Of a stretch of DNA of 64,000 bases, positions 1 to 9,318 are shown piece by piece. The DNA is from Parasedimentitalea marina (GTDB lineage Bacteria > Pseudomonadota > Alphaproteobacteria > Rhodobacterales > Rhodobacteraceae). The DNA lies in NCBI RefSeq assembly GCF_004006175.1, contig NZ_CP033219.1, forward strand, positions 3,720,001 to 3,784,000, written 5' to 3'. The notes below the pieces were generated by a model. The model was given only the letters and a program-made list of their open reading frames with translations. It did no database searches and was not told the origin of the DNA. A program made the translations under genes and the position numbers. How positions within the stretch are numbered: position 1 is the first letter of the stretch; the number at the start of each line of letters is the position of its first letter.

Positions 1-2097
1 ACCGGCCATTGCCAGAGGCACAGCAATCACATTGTACAATGTGGCGAGTTGGAAATTCTCGCGAATGCGTTTGGTGGCACGCCGGGCAACGTCACAGGCC
101 TCGGCAATGGGCGTAAGATCCTGACCCAACAGCACAATATCTGACGCAACGCGCGCTGCGTCCAGCGCCGAGGCAGGCGAAATTGAAACATGCGCAGCAG
201 CCAATGCAGCGGTGTCATTCAAGCCGTCACCAACCATCAGCACCTTACAGCCCTGATCTGACAAGGCTTTGATCTTTTCAACCTTATCTTCGGGTAGCGC
301 CTCGGCCAGCCAATCCGTAAGGCCAAGCCGAGAGGCCATCGCCTCAACGGCGCCGCTGGAGTCTCCCGACAGCAGGAATACTTGTTTGCCAGCGGTCAAC
401 AGCGCCTGCACCGCATCGGCAGCGCCGGGGCGCAACGCGTCGGTGAATTGAAACCCCCGAGCTAAGCCATCGCCAGTGTCCAGCCAGGCCGTGGTGCAGG
501 CACTTGCGGGTGCACCCACCCAGCCTGCACGGCCCAAACGCACCGGAACGCCAAGATACAGCGCTTCGGTACCAAAACCAGGGACCTCGCGTATGTCCGT
601 GACTTTTGTCGGGGAAAATCCAGCGTCGCGTGCGGCCTGCGCCAGGCTGCGCGACAGTGGATGGGCCGAAGCCTCGGCCAGTGCCAGCGCCAGCTCCAGA
701 TCTGCCTGAGGGAAATCTGCCAGGTTGGTCAGCTGCGGCGTACCCGCGGTCAGGGTTCCCGTTTTGTCAAAAACCACGGTATCCACCTGCGCCAACCGTT
801 CCAGCGCAGTGGCATGTTTGATCAGCATCCCCTTGCGAAACAACCGCCCCGAGGCTGCTGTTGTCACCGCCGGCACAGCAAGCCCCAGCGCGCAGGGACA
901 GGTAATGATCAACACAGCTGCGGCGACATTCAACGCCATGCGCAGATCCCACGTATACAGATACCATCCGGCAAAACTAAGCGCCGACAGGATATGCACC
1001 CCCGGCGCATAGAGTTTCGCAGCATTGTCAGCCAGCGAGGTATACTTTGAGCGACCCGACTCAGCTATGGCGACCAGATCGCCCATCCGGTGTAGCGAAG
1101 TGTCCTTTCCCACGGCTGTGGCACGCAGGGTCAAGGGACCCGTCAAATTGACCTCTCCGGCGGAAATCACAGTGCCCGGCTCGGCAAACACTGGCAGTGT
1201 TTCACCGGTCAGTAATGAACGGTCAAGCTCGGACTGACCCGACACCACCTCGCCATCGACTGGCATACGACCACCGGGGCGCACCAGGATCAGATCGCCA
1301 ATGCACAGCGTGCCCACGGCCACTTCCTGTTCACCTCCGTCACGCATCAAGGTGGCGCGGGGAACCTCTAACGCGGCGAGTTCTTCGGCTGCGGAACGTG
1401 CAACCGCACGGGTGCGAAAATCCAGATACCGCCCGGCCAGCAGAAAAAAGGTCAGTGTCAGCGCCGCATCAAAGTAGGCGTGCTCCCCAGAGAGCGAGGT
1501 TTCCCACAGCGACGTAATCAGAGCCAGCACCAGCGCCAGCACAATGGGCACATCCATATTCAGCCGCCGCACCCGCAACGCTGTCCAGGCCTGTTGGAAA
1601 AATGGCTGGGCGGAAAAGGCGATCGTTGGCACGGCAATTGCCGCTGAAATCCAATGAAACATGTCCCGCGTCGCATCCGAGGCTCCGGCCCAGACCGACA
1701 CCGACAACAACATTACGTTCATCGAGGCAAACCCGGCGACAGCAAGACGCATCAACAGGTCGCGCCCCGCCTTATCGCTTTGGGTGGCTGACAACACCGC
1801 CAGATCAAGTTCGTGGGCCTCAAATCCCAGTTTAGTCAATACCGGGATCAAATCGGCGGCCTGTAGCTCCGGGTCTGCCTCGATCAGGGCCCGTTTCAGG
1901 GTTAGGTTCACCCGCGCAGAGATCACACCAGGGACCGCATTCAGCCCATGCTCCACCGTAGAAATACAGGCCTGACAATGGATGCCAGGCAGCGACAGCG
2001 CGAGACGCCCCCCTTCGGGGGCAAGTTCAACTGCATCACGCGGCACAGCCAGACAACCGGGACAGGCTGCCAGAGACGGATTTGGATGAGCGGTCAT
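1..2097 (-). CDS. ccoI: CcoI/FixI copper-transporting P-type ATPase (3' end cut off)
   Basis: The frame is open for 699 codons from an ATG at 2097 to the window edge, so only the C-terminus is missing. In order it shows a Cys-containing N-terminus (ACPGC), an HMA-like copper site (HCQAC), membrane segments, the TGE actuator loop, the CPC copper-transfer motif in a helix (ITCPCALG), the DKTGT phosphorylation site, the SAHPLS nucleotide-binding HP motif and GDGLND. These are the marks of a P1B copper ATPase. It is last in a ccoG-ccoH-ccoI run with 6 bp to ccoH. This context identifies the exporter-like FixI/CcoI type that supplies copper for cbb3 oxidase maturation rather than a general CopA. 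Confidence 0.93.
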   Translation of the reverse strand, partial: MTAHPNPSLAACPGCLAVPRDAVELAPEGGRLALSLPGIHCQACISTVEHGLNAVPGVISARVNLTLKRALIEADPELQAADLIPVLTKLGFEAHELDLAVLSATQSDKAGRDLLMRLAVAGFASMNVMLLSVSVWAGASDATRDMFHWISAAIAVPTIAFSAQPFFQQAWTALRVRRLNMDVPIVLALVLALITSLWETSLSGEHAYFDAALTLTFFLLAGRYLDFRTRAVARSAAEELAALEVPRATLMRDGGEQEVAVGTLCIGDLILVRPGGRMPVDGEVVSGQSELDRSLLTGETLPVFAEPGTVISAGEVNLTGPLTLRATAVGKDTSLHRMGDLVAIAESGRSKYTSLADNAAKLYAPGVHILSALSFAGWYLYTWDLRMALNVAAAVLIITCPCALGLAVPAVTTAASGRLFRKGMLIKHATALERLAQVDTVVFDKTGTLTAGTPQLTNLADFPQADLELALALAEASAHPLSRSLAQAARDAGFSPTKVTDIREVPGFGTEALYLGVPVRLGRAGWVGAPASACTTAWLDTGDGLARGFQFTDALRPGAADAVQALLTAGKQVFLLSGDSSGAVEAMASRLGLTDWLAEALPEDKVEKIKALSDQGCKVLMVGDGLNDTAALAAAHVSISPASALDAARVASDIVLLGQDLTPIAEACDVARRATKRIRENFQLATLYNVIAVPLAMAG

Positions 2098-2103
2098 GCG
2101 TGA

Positions 2104-2574
2104 TCAGCCTCTCACGTGCAAGATAACCCGTTGGCTGAACTCGGTGCCATTCTTGGCCCGCGCCACCATACGAATGTTCCAGTTCCCGGCCCCCAGTTGT
2201 GCCGGGGCGACATAGGCCTTGCCGTCAAACTGAAAGTCAGGGATTTGATCATCATTGACATGTGTCGCCCGGCCCAGCGTGGCGGTCAGCTTGGCCACCT
2301 CCACCGGATTGCCGTCAACATCGGTGATCGCCAGCTTGACCTGATCGTCGCTGGCCGTGGCATAAACAGACCAGCCCAGCGCCACCTGCGCATTACGGCG
2401 CAGATCAAATTCCTGACTGGCGACATATGAGTTGTTCACCTCTAACCCAGGAAAGGTTCTGACGGCGTTCACGGCCAGGGTGATATTGACCCCAATGATC
2501 ACTGCAAAGGCACCACCAAACACCATCAGCGCATGGCGACCGGTAAATTCCCGTTGCGGTTTTTGAGACGTCAT
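2104..2574 (-). CDS. ccoH: CcoH/FixH cbb3 oxidase assembly protein
   Basis: This is a 156-residue protein with one N-terminal membrane segment (about residues 15-35) followed by a FixH-like periplasmic domain rich in beta strands. A tryptophan-containing stretch (GWSVYA) and the closing GNWNIRMVARAKNG fit the FixH family. FixH/CcoH is needed for stable assembly of cbb3 cytochrome oxidase, but its exact biochemical step is not settled. It lies 3 bp after ccoG and 6 bp before ccoI, so the three are almost certainly one transcript. Its position supports the call as much as the sequence does. Confidence 0.9.
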   Translation of the reverse strand: MTSQKPQREFTGRHALMVFGGAFAVIIGVNITLAVNAVRTFPGLEVNNSYVASQEFDLRRNAQVALGWSVYATASDDQVKLAITDVDGNPVEVAKLTATLGRATHVNDDQIPDFQFDGKAYVAPAQLGAGNWNIRMVARAKNGTEFSQRVILHVRG

Positions 2575-2577
2575 CGC

Positions 2578-4017
2578 TCAGTTCCCCTTGCCGGTAAAGG
2601 TTGTGTCTTTGTAGGCTCGCTCACCATCGGCGTCATCTTCGACCCAGATCCTAAACGGTGTCGCGTCTTGGGTCGAGGGGGCCGAACCCTTAGGACTGAT
2701 CACATAGACCCGCTGCAAATGCGCGACGTTGGCGTCTACCGAAACTGTGGTCTTCTCCGCCCCCTCAATCTCCATGCGCAGTGCCGGATCACCGGTGACA
2801 GAAAGCTGAAACTGGCGTTGCTCGCCATGTTTGTTCCGCAACCGCACGTCGTAGGTATTGCGGATAGAGCCATCAGACAGCGTAACAAATGTAGGATTGC
2901 GGACCGGTGCAACGGTCAGCTCTATGTCGGCGCGAATGAACAGGGCAAAGACCAGTCCAACCCCCACAAGGGTCCACATGGCTGTATACATAATGGTTCT
3001 AGGCCGCAGAATATGCTTCCAGATGTTGCGGGCAGGCTGGCCTGCTCGTCCATCCGTTTCATCGCTGACCGCCATATAGTCGATCAAGCCGCGCGGCTTG
3101 CCAATCTTGGCCATCACATCATCGCAGGCATCGATGCAAAGCGCGCAGGTGATGCACTCCATTTGCTGACCGTCGCGGATGTCGATACCCACCGGACAGA
3201 CATTGACGCAGGCCATACAGTCGATGCAATCGCCCTGCGGGGCCTCTGCCACCTCAGGCTTTGCCTTCCGCAGCTTGCCGCGCGGTTCACCGCGCCATTC
3301 GCGGTAACCCACAACCAGCGTGTCCTCATCCATCATTGCCGCCTGAATACGAGGCCAGGGGCAGGCGTAGATACAGATTTGCTCGCGCGCAAATCCGCCA
3401 AAGAAGAACGTCGTGGCGGTCAAGACGGCCATGGTGGTATAGGCGACTGGATGCGCGTTCCCGGTGATCAGGTCGACCAACAGGGTCGGCGCATCGGCAA
3501 AATAAAACACCCAGGCACCGCCGGTTGCCAGACCAATCAACAGCCAAACAGTCCACTTGGTGGCGCGAAGCCGCACTTTGCGCAGGTCCAGTTTCTTTTG
3601 GTGGTGCAGCCGCAACCGGGCATTCCGGTCCCCTTCGATCCAGCGCTCAACCAGGATATACAGGTCGGTCCAAACCGTCTGCGGGCAGGCATAGCCGCAC
3701 CAGACCCGCCCCAAGGCCGAGGTGAACAGGAACAGCCCCAGCCCGGCCATGATCAACAGGCCAGCAACAAAATAGAACTCATGCGGCCAGATCTCGATCC
3801 AGAAAAAGTAAAAGCGCCGGTTGGCCAGATCCAATAAGACGGCTTGATCCGGCAGGCTTGGCCCGCGGTCCCAACGAATCCAGGGGACCAGATAGTAAAT
3901 TCCCAATGTCACAGCCATTATGACCCACTTGAGGTTCCGGAATTTTCCTGACACTTTTTTCGGGAAAACTGGTTCTCTGGAGGCATAGAGACTAGGGGCT
4001 GGATTGGAATCGCTCAC
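2578..4017 (-). CDS. ccoG: CcoG/FixG/RdxA membrane iron-sulfur protein
   Basis: This 479-residue protein has about five membrane segments. Cysteine motifs include CGYACPQTVW and CIYACPWPR in the membrane part, and two ferredoxin-like clusters, CIDCMACVNVCP and CITCALCIDACD, near residues 260-300. The C-terminal third is an Ig-like periplasmic domain. The family acts as a cupric reductase/electron-transfer factor in cbb3 oxidase copper-centre assembly. It is the first gene of ccoGHI and has a perfect FNR box centred 67 bp upstream of its ATG, so oxygen-limited induction by FnrL is expected. Confidence 0.94.
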   Translation of the reverse strand: MSDSNPAPSLYASREPVFPKKVSGKFRNLKWVIMAVTLGIYYLVPWIRWDRGPSLPDQAVLLDLANRRFYFFWIEIWPHEFYFVAGLLIMAGLGLFLFTSALGRVWCGYACPQTVWTDLYILVERWIEGDRNARLRLHHQKKLDLRKVRLRATKWTVWLLIGLATGGAWVFYFADAPTLLVDLITGNAHPVAYTTMAVLTATTFFFGGFAREQICIYACPWPRIQAAMMDEDTLVVGYREWRGEPRGKLRKAKPEVAEAPQGDCIDCMACVNVCPVGIDIRDGQQMECITCALCIDACDDVMAKIGKPRGLIDYMAVSDETDGRAGQPARNIWKHILRPRTIMYTAMWTLVGVGLVFALFIRADIELTVAPVRNPTFVTLSDGSIRNTYDVRLRNKHGEQRQFQLSVTGDPALRMEIEGAEKTTVSVDANVAHLQRVYVISPKGSAPSTQDATPFRIWVEDDADGERAYKDTTFTGKGN

Positions 4018-4077
4018 GGACTCTCTCCGAATGGTGGCATTGGTTCAATCTTCTCTCAGAAGACCAACAGGTCAACT

Positions 4078-4091
4078 TTGATATGGATCAA
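4078..4091. promoter_or_regulatory. FNR box upstream of ccoG
   Basis: TTGATATGGATCAA matches the FNR consensus TTGAT-N4-ATCAA in all ten defined bases. A class II arrangement would place the ccoG start site near 4043, but I see only a weak -10 there. Confidence 0.88.
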
Positions 4092-4139
4092 AAGCGCATC
4101 GGCAAAACATGTTTATAATCCACATTGTTGCATCCTACA

Positions 4140-5003
4140 TTATTGTCGGCGTAGCCATTGAACAAACTGTCGCGCTGCAGGACGTAAGACACCGGGCCGC
4201 GTAACGATGTGATAACCACGGGTGTCAGTCTCGCAGAACAATTCGACAAGACGTCCGGATTTCAGATCGTCTTCGACAAAGTGGCGCACCATCACCACCA
4301 CACCTTGCCCGGCCCGCACCCCATCCAGCACTAGGTTTCCCGGCACCTGTACACGGCTTGCCACTTTGGAAGACTGCACCCCATAAGACGCAAGCCAATT
4401 AGAAACTTCGGTCCTGCCCAGCTCTTCCAACCAAGGATAATTCACCAATTCCGCTGGGGTGATTTTCCCTTTTGTCTTTAGCAGCCCAGGTGCTGCAACG
4501 ATGACAATCGGCGACGCAAGCAACATTTCGACCTCAAGCCCGGGCCAGTCCCCTTGGCCATACCGAATGGCCACATCAATTCCACCGGGCTTCAGGGTCA
4601 CCAGAGTGGGCGATGGGTCCAGCATCAGATTAATCTCCGGATGCAATGCACGAAACCCCGGCAGACGCGGCATCAACCAAGACGCCGCAAAAGACGAAGT
4701 GCAGGATATATGCAGGGGGCGGTCGGCATCGGCGCCTTTCAAATCCTGAACCGCGGCCCCTATAGCGCCAAACCCCAGATCCAAAGCACGGGCCAACTGG
4801 TCGCCCTCGGCGGTCAGGGACAGGGCACGCCCTGAGCGATCCAACAGCGATATGCCCAGATGGGTCTCTAACCCACGAAGATGCTGGCTTATAGCCGCAT
4901 GGCTTACATTAAGCGCCGCGCCGGCAAGCGTGACATTTCCAGTCTGAGAAAAGGCAGCAAAGGCCCTGAGTGATGCCAATGGAGGAAGGTCACGCCAATT
5001 CAT
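4140..5003 (-). CDS. LysR-family transcriptional regulator, GcvA-like
   Basis: This is a 287-residue LysR protein. The N-terminal winged helix (about residues 8-67) carries the usual motif of an Ala-rich recognition helix followed by ISQHLRGLETHLG. A periplasmic-binding-like effector domain follows (about 95-287). The opening LPPLASLRAFAAF is typical of the GcvA/AmpR-type branch. No target is evident. It is divergently transcribed from the small gene at 5104, only 100 bp away, so that gene is the obvious candidate target. It separates the ccoGHI and ccoNOQP blocks and is not a known part of cbb3 assembly. Confidence 0.88.
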   Translation of the reverse strand: MNWRDLPPLASLRAFAAFSQTGNVTLAGAALNVSHAAISQHLRGLETHLGISLLDRSGRALSLTAEGDQLARALDLGFGAIGAAVQDLKGADADRPLHISCTSSFAASWLMPRLPGFRALHPEINLMLDPSPTLVTLKPGGIDVAIRYGQGDWPGLEVEMLLASPIVIVAAPGLLKTKGKITPAELVNYPWLEELGRTEVSNWLASYGVQSSKVASRVQVPGNLVLDGVRAGQGVVVMVRHFVEDDLKSGRLVELFCETDTRGYHIVTRPGVLRPAARQFVQWLRRQ

Positions 5004-5103
5004 ATGTAATCACACCTTACACAACAACATCCATATTGAGTCGCATTTTGCGTCCTGATTGGCAACAGTGATCCCAGAACCAACCGCATCGGAGGATATT
5101 TAG

Positions 5104-5289
5104 ATGCTCACAATCTACGCAAACGCCTTCAGGACTGCTACTCGCATGGGGCCAACCAACACTGTCGACGCAGCCGCCGTGGACAAACCGTCAAAGTCCC
5201 GCTGGCTGCCAAGTGGCCATTGGTGGGTGCAACAGGATCAGGGCACTTCGCGGTCCGATCACCAGTATGGCTACAAGGCCCGTCAATAG
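5104..5289 (+). CDS. small unknown protein, 61 aa, divergent from LysR gene
   Basis: I do not recognise this family. The case for a real gene is a good ribosome-binding site (GGAGG, seven bases before the ATG), a start placed just downstream of a divergent LysR promoter region, and an ordinary soluble composition. The C-terminal half is rich in Trp, Gln, His and Tyr (SGHWWVQQDQG), and there is no signal peptide or membrane segment. The motif-like SGHWW is the best handle for a homology search. It may be the target of the neighbouring LysR regulator; that is inference from the divergent layout only. Confidence 0.5.
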   Translation: MLTIYANAFRTATRMGPTNTVDAAAVDKPSKSRWLPSGHWWVQQDQGTSRSDHQYGYKARQ

Positions 5290-5321
5290 TCAGCGTTCTT
5301 TAGCTTGACTATGGGATTGGT

Positions 5322-5376
5322 AAAAAAGCGTCGGCGTTCCAGGAAACGCGCGAACAGATCGGAACACCGACGCTTT
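5322..5376 (-). terminator. intrinsic terminator of the candidate sRNA
   Basis: Arms 5325-5340 and 5361-5376 pair with a single mismatch, and the minus strand continues into TTTTTT. On the plus strand the stem is followed by TTTGCCCC, so it may also weakly stop transcription from the small gene ending at 5289. Confidence 0.75.
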
Positions 5377-5464
5377 GCCCCACTCCACCTGCATATATGC
5401 ACACGAAGGGGAATTTCCGGCACTCATCACTCCGCTATCAGTTTGCGAACCGTTGGGTGCCACT
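5322..5464 (-). ncRNA. candidate FnrL-activated small RNA (~143 nt)
   Basis: Three signals line up on the minus strand in otherwise empty DNA. A perfect FNR box lies at 5499-5512. A -10-like TTTAAG at 5476-5471 implies a start at 5464, which puts the box at exactly -41.5, the class II activator position. A strong intrinsic terminator follows, made of a 16-bp near-perfect stem (5361-5376 with 5325-5340) and six Ts (5327-5322). No convincing protein is encoded: a 45-codon frame from 5427 runs through the terminator. The parts are seen; the RNA itself is inferred. Confidence 0.55.
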
Positions 5465-5498
5465 AGACGTCTTAAACCATCAAATGGTCACACCCTGT

Positions 5499-5512
5499 TT
5501 GATCCCGATCAA
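5499..5512. promoter_or_regulatory. FNR box in the ccoP / small-gene intergenic region
   Basis: TTGATCCCGATCAA matches all ten conserved FNR positions. It lies downstream of the ccoP terminator and of the small gene at 5104, so neither adjacent gene can be its target. On the minus strand a TTTAAG -10 lies 22 bp beyond it. The plus strand shows no -10 at that spacing. Confidence 0.85.
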
Positions 5513-5592
5513 CATCCGGTCAGAAATTACACCCAAGACGCGGATTTCCCCATATTGACGCATGCCGGATCTGAACGGGGCACAGGGGTGAA

Positions 5593-5622
5593 ACGCAAAA
5601 CGCAGCACCCTAAGGCGCTGCG
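5593..5622 (-). terminator. intrinsic terminator after ccoP
   Basis: Arms 5601-5609 and 5614-5622 form a GC-rich hairpin with a four-base loop and one mismatch. The minus strand then reads TTTTGCGTTT. It closes the ccoNOQP transcript 48 bp after the ccoP stop codon. Confidence 0.8.
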
Positions 5623-5669
5623 CTTCTTGGGTGCCCGGCACAGCCGGACGCCCAAATCAAAGGCAGTGT

Positions 5670-6548
5670 TTACTCGCCGCCGCCCAATTGGTGGACATAA
5701 GCGGTAACTGCACGGATCTGCCATTCGGTCAGGCGCGTGTTCCAGGCTGGCATCACGCCATAGCGGGAGTTGTTGACCGTATCCGACAGTGCTTCGTAGT
5801 CACCTCCATACAGCCAGATCGCATCCGCCAAATTCGGCGCACCCTGCTCACGGTCGCCTGTGCCGTCTTCGGCATGGCACGATGAACAGTTATCTTCAAA
5901 GACAACTGCGCCCTCCGCCACTTTAGAGGCATCCTGCGCGTCGCCGGACAGTGACATGACAAAGTTCACGACCTGATCGATTTCTTCCTTTTCCAACAGC
6001 TCGTCGCGACCAAAAGCCGGCATCTCAGAATAGCGGGCATCATCGCTGTCTTCGTTGCGAATACCGTGGGTAATGGTGGTGTGGATTGCCTCCATGTCAC
6101 CGCCCCACAGCCAATCGTCGTCCAGCAGGTTCGGATAGCCCGAGCCCATCCGGATACCATCGGCACCCGAGCCGTGGCACTGGGCGCACCAGGTGGCGAA
6201 CACCGCTTTGCCTGCCGAAGAGGCATAGGTGTTCAGCTCTGCATCACCCGAAATTGCTGTCAGATCAACCGAGGCCAGCTTGGCATTGATGGCGGCGTTG
6301 CCCTCTTCCACTGCGGCGATTTCATTTGCCACATCGGCGCGGGTTGACCAGCCAAGCACACCTGTCGTTGCCTGATTGATCATCGGCCAGGCTGGATAGG
6401 CGATGGTATAGCCGATGCCCCAGATGATGGTCAGATAGAGCGACCACAACCACCAGCGTGGCATCGGGTTGTCAAACTCTTCGATCCCGTCCCAGACGTG
6501 ACCGGTGGTGTTAGGATCGCCCTCAAACTTCTTCGATTTTTTGGTCAT
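5670..6548 (-). CDS. ccoP: cbb3 cytochrome oxidase diheme subunit III (CcoP)
   Basis: This 292-residue protein has an N-terminal membrane anchor (about 31-55) and two periplasmic cytochrome c domains. The heme motifs are CAQCH (C121-H125) and CSSCH (C221-H225). Likely axial methionines lie in SEMPAFG (about 176) and GVMPAW (about 271). CcoP takes electrons from soluble or membrane cytochromes c and passes them to CcoO. Its ATG overlaps the ccoQ stop by four bases, so the two are translationally coupled. The length and domain order are normal for the family. Confidence 0.97.
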   Translation of the reverse strand: MTKKSKKFEGDPNTTGHVWDGIEEFDNPMPRWWLWSLYLTIIWGIGYTIAYPAWPMINQATTGVLGWSTRADVANEIAAVEEGNAAINAKLASVDLTAISGDAELNTYASSAGKAVFATWCAQCHGSGADGIRMGSGYPNLLDDDWLWGGDMEAIHTTITHGIRNEDSDDARYSEMPAFGRDELLEKEEIDQVVNFVMSLSGDAQDASKVAEGAVVFEDNCSSCHAEDGTGDREQGAPNLADAIWLYGGDYEALSDTVNNSRYGVMPAWNTRLTEWQIRAVTAYVHQLGGGE

Positions 6549-6757
6549 GTCCTCGCCTCCTTGGATGCGGCGGGTTGGTCGGCGCCCCTATCGGGCGCAG
6601 GTGCGTCAACGTGGCGAAACGGAATGTCGGCTACGTCTTGATAGATTTTGGTACTGCCGGGGCGAAACGCCCAGATGATGACAACGACAAAAACCACAAA
6701 CAGGAACAACAACATCCAGCTGTCGGCGAATTCCCTAAGGAGAGTATAGATATCCAT
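6545..6757 (-). CDS. ccoQ: cbb3 cytochrome oxidase small subunit IV (CcoQ)
   Basis: This 70-residue protein has one strongly hydrophobic helix (about residues 13-31) followed by the family's [13 protein letters not shown] segment and a polar tail. It stabilises the assembled cbb3 oxidase complex, particularly under oxygen. It sits between ccoO and ccoP as expected. The family is short and variable, so the call rests on the helix-plus-RPGS pattern and on operon position. Confidence 0.93.
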   Translation of the reverse strand: MDIYTLLREFADSWMLLFLFVVFVVVIIWAFRPGSTKIYQDVADIPFRHVDAPAPDRGADQPAASKEART

Positions 6758-6768
6758 CTGTCCCCCCC

Positions 6769-7497
6769 CTAGCGGCTTGCGTCAGGCGTGAAGGTCGAGA
6801 AATCAACCAGCGTGCCCAACATCTGCAAATAAGCCACCAGCGCATCCATTTCGGTCAGTTCCGCCTGACCGTCAAAATTGCGCACGCTGACCTTGTCGCC
6901 GTAGCGTTCCAGCAAACCATCATAGTCGCTGTCGGGATCTGCCTGAGCCTTAAAGTCGGCCTGAGCACTGGCGATCATCTCGTCCGAGTAAGGCACACCT
7001 ACCATGGCGTTTGTCGCGATAAGCTCGGCCACGTATTTGCCATCGATCACTGTATCCTCAAGAAAACTGTACTTGGGCATGACAGATTCCGGCACCACCG
7101 ACTGCGGATCGCGCAGGTGGTCAACGTGCCAGTCATCCGAATAGCGACCACCAACCCGCGCCAGATCAGGACCCGTCCGTTTGGATCCCCACTGGTGTGG
7201 GTGGTCGTATTTAGACTCGGCCGCCAGCGAGTAGTGACCATAGCGTTCCACTTCGTCGCGCATAGGGCGGATCATCTGACTGTGGCAGGTGTAACACCCT
7301 TCGCGAACGTAGATATCCCGACCCGTTAGTTCCAGCGGAGTGTAGGGGCGCATGCCGTCTACATCTTCGATGGTGTTTTCCAGCCAGAACAGCGGCGCGA
7401 TTTGCACCAGACCGCCGATGGACACGACCAGCAGGCTGCAAACCAGCAGTAGGGTCGCGTTGGTCTCGAGGACCTTGTGTTTGTCGAGAAATGACAT
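6769..7497 (-). CDS. ccoO: cbb3 cytochrome oxidase monoheme subunit II (CcoO)
   Basis: This 242-residue protein has an N-terminal membrane helix and one heme c site, [11 protein letters not shown] near residues 68-78. Downstream it carries the conserved [20 protein letters not shown] segment, which holds the likely axial Met. It relays electrons from CcoP to the heme b site of CcoN. It follows ccoN by 14 bp and precedes ccoQ by 11 bp. The length is normal and nothing is unusual. Confidence 0.97.
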   Translation of the reverse strand: MSFLDKHKVLETNATLLLVCSLLVVSIGGLVQIAPLFWLENTIEDVDGMRPYTPLELTGRDIYVREGCYTCHSQMIRPMRDEVERYGHYSLAAESKYDHPHQWGSKRTGPDLARVGGRYSDDWHVDHLRDPQSVVPESVMPKYSFLEDTVIDGKYVAELIATNAMVGVPYSDEMIASAQADFKAQADPDSDYDGLLERYGDKVSVRNFDGQAELTEMDALVAYLQMLGTLVDFSTFTPDASR

Positions 7498-7511
7498 TGT
7501 TTCAGTCCTCC

Positions 7512-9122
7512 TTATTCAGCTGGAACCGCGACGGTCAGGCTGGCCTCTTTGGCCGGTGCCCGACGAACGGTCATCCAAAGGTTGTAACACATGACGATCG
7601 CACCCGAGAGGAACAGAAGCCCACCAAAACCACGCACGATGTTCATGGGCTGTTTGGCCGCGACAGTGTCTGCAAATGAGTTCACCAGGAAGCCATTGGC
7701 ATCTACTTCACGCCACATCAGGCCTTCCATGATACCGGTGACCCACATCGACGCCGCGTAGAGAACGATACCGATGGTGGCGAGCCAGAAGTGGTAGGAG
7801 ACCAGCTTCAACGAGTACAGACGCTCCCGCTTCCACAGCACTGGCACCAGATAATACAGCGCCCCAAAGGTGATCATGCCGTTCCAACCAAGCGCACCAG
7901 AATGCACGTGGCCAATGGTCCAGTCAGTGTAGTGGCTCAGCGCGTTGACGGCGCGGATCGACATCATCGGGCCCTCAAAGGTCGACATGCCGTAAAAGCC
8001 AAGCGAGATCACCATCATCCGGATCACCGGATCGGTCCGCAACTTGTCCCAGGCCCCGGACAGGGTCATCAACCCGTTGATCATGCCACCCCAGGACGGC
8101 ATCCACAAAACAATCGAGAACACCATACCAAGGGTCGTCGCCCAGTCAGGCAGCGCGGTATAATGCAGGTGGTGCGGGCCAGCCCAGATATACAGAAAGA
8201 TCAGCGCCCAGAAGTGGATGATTGACAACTTATAGCTGAACACCGGACGTTCGGCCTGTTTGGGAATGAAATAGTACATCATGCCCAGGAAACCGGCGGT
8301 CAGGAAGAAGCCAACGGCGTTGTGGCCGTACCACCATTGCACCATGGCATCCTGCACACCTGAAAACACCTGAACCGATTTGGAGCCCCAGATCGACACC
8401 GGGATCGACAGATTGTTGATCACATGCAGCATCGCGACAGTAATGATAAAGGCCAGGTAGAACCAGTTGGCGACATAAATGTGCGGCTCTTTGCGTTTGA
8501 TCAACGTTCCCAGGAAGACCGCCAGATATGCCAGCCAGACAACGGTCAGCCAGATATCCACGTGCCATTCCGGCTCGGCATATTCTTTAGATTGGGTGGA
8601 GCCCAGCAAATAACCAGTGGCCGCCAGCACGATGAACAGCTGATAGCCCCAGAACACAAACCAGGCCAGATTGCCGCCCCACAGACGCGCAGCGCAGGTC
8701 CGCTGAACCACATAAAACGATGTCGCAATCAAGGCATTGCCACCAAAGGCGAAGATCACCGCCGACGTGTGCAACGGTCTCAGACGGCCAAAATTGGCAT
8801 ATCCTTCGGCCCAATCAAAGTTCAATACAGGAAAGGCGAGCTGAAACGCGATGAACACCCCAGCCAGGAAACCGACAACCCCCCAAAGGGCAGTGGCGAT
8901 CACACCAGCGCGCACAACGCTGTCAAAATATTCATTTTCCACCGACCCAACCGCGACTTGCGGCTCGTCAGTGTTACGAAGAACGTGGATAAACAGCCCG
9001 GCTGCAACAACCATAATTATGATTGCATGCACCATATAAGCTACATCCCGCGCATAATTGGTCGCAAGCATCGCAAAAAGCACAACCAGACCAAGCGCTA
9101 TAAGCTTGATATAATTAGACAT
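7512..9122 (-). CDS. ccoN: cbb3 cytochrome oxidase catalytic subunit I (CcoN)
   Basis: This 536-residue protein has about 12-14 membrane helices. It is the heme-copper oxidase core that reduces oxygen to water with high affinity and pumps protons. Seen motifs include the heme b histidine in [15 protein letters not shown], the copper-site stretch [27 protein letters not shown], and [13 protein letters not shown]. It is the first gene of ccoNOQP. An FNR box centred at 9222 lies about 100 bp upstream, between ccoN and the divergent usp gene, consistent with micro-oxic induction by FnrL. Confidence 0.98.
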   Translation of the reverse strand: MSNYIKLIALGLVVLFAMLATNYARDVAYMVHAIIIMVVAAGLFIHVLRNTDEPQVAVGSVENEYFDSVVRAGVIATALWGVVGFLAGVFIAFQLAFPVLNFDWAEGYANFGRLRPLHTSAVIFAFGGNALIATSFYVVQRTCAARLWGGNLAWFVFWGYQLFIVLAATGYLLGSTQSKEYAEPEWHVDIWLTVVWLAYLAVFLGTLIKRKEPHIYVANWFYLAFIITVAMLHVINNLSIPVSIWGSKSVQVFSGVQDAMVQWWYGHNAVGFFLTAGFLGMMYYFIPKQAERPVFSYKLSIIHFWALIFLYIWAGPHHLHYTALPDWATTLGMVFSIVLWMPSWGGMINGLMTLSGAWDKLRTDPVIRMMVISLGFYGMSTFEGPMMSIRAVNALSHYTDWTIGHVHSGALGWNGMITFGALYYLVPVLWKRERLYSLKLVSYHFWLATIGIVLYAASMWVTGIMEGLMWREVDANGFLVNSFADTVAAKQPMNIVRGFGGLLFLSGAIVMCYNLWMTVRRAPAKEASLTVAVPAE

Positions 9123-9215
9123 ACTATGTCCCTTTATCTTGCCCCGCGCGATTCTTTTGCCGCGCCAGACGGATTTAGACTGACCGCTTGATGCAAAATG
9201 AAAGGGCGCCGTGCT

Positions 9216-9229
9216 TTGATCTGCATCAA
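9216..9229. promoter_or_regulatory. FNR box between ccoN and the Usp gene
   Basis: TTGATCTGCATCAA is a perfect FNR site. Its centre is 101 bp from the ccoN ATG and 96 bp from the usp ATG, so one dimer could serve both divergent promoters. The -10 sequences at the class II distance are weak on both sides, so I cannot say which gene it favours. Confidence 0.88.
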
Positions 9230-9318
9230 GACATACAATGATGATCTATGTGTAGCTCTCCTCAGAAAGCAATTCGTACGACCACATTTCGGTCACTTGC
9301 ACTGCACATGAGGTAGAA

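Noticed and set aside
2533..3837. 434-codon open frame on the plus strand
   Set aside because: It is the reverse complement of ccoH/ccoG, whose Fe-S motifs and family match are clear; GC-rich DNA gives long antisense frames.
5290..5427. 45-codon minus-strand frame in the FNR-driven transcript
   Set aside because: It reads through the strong terminator, so the RNA would end before the stop codon.
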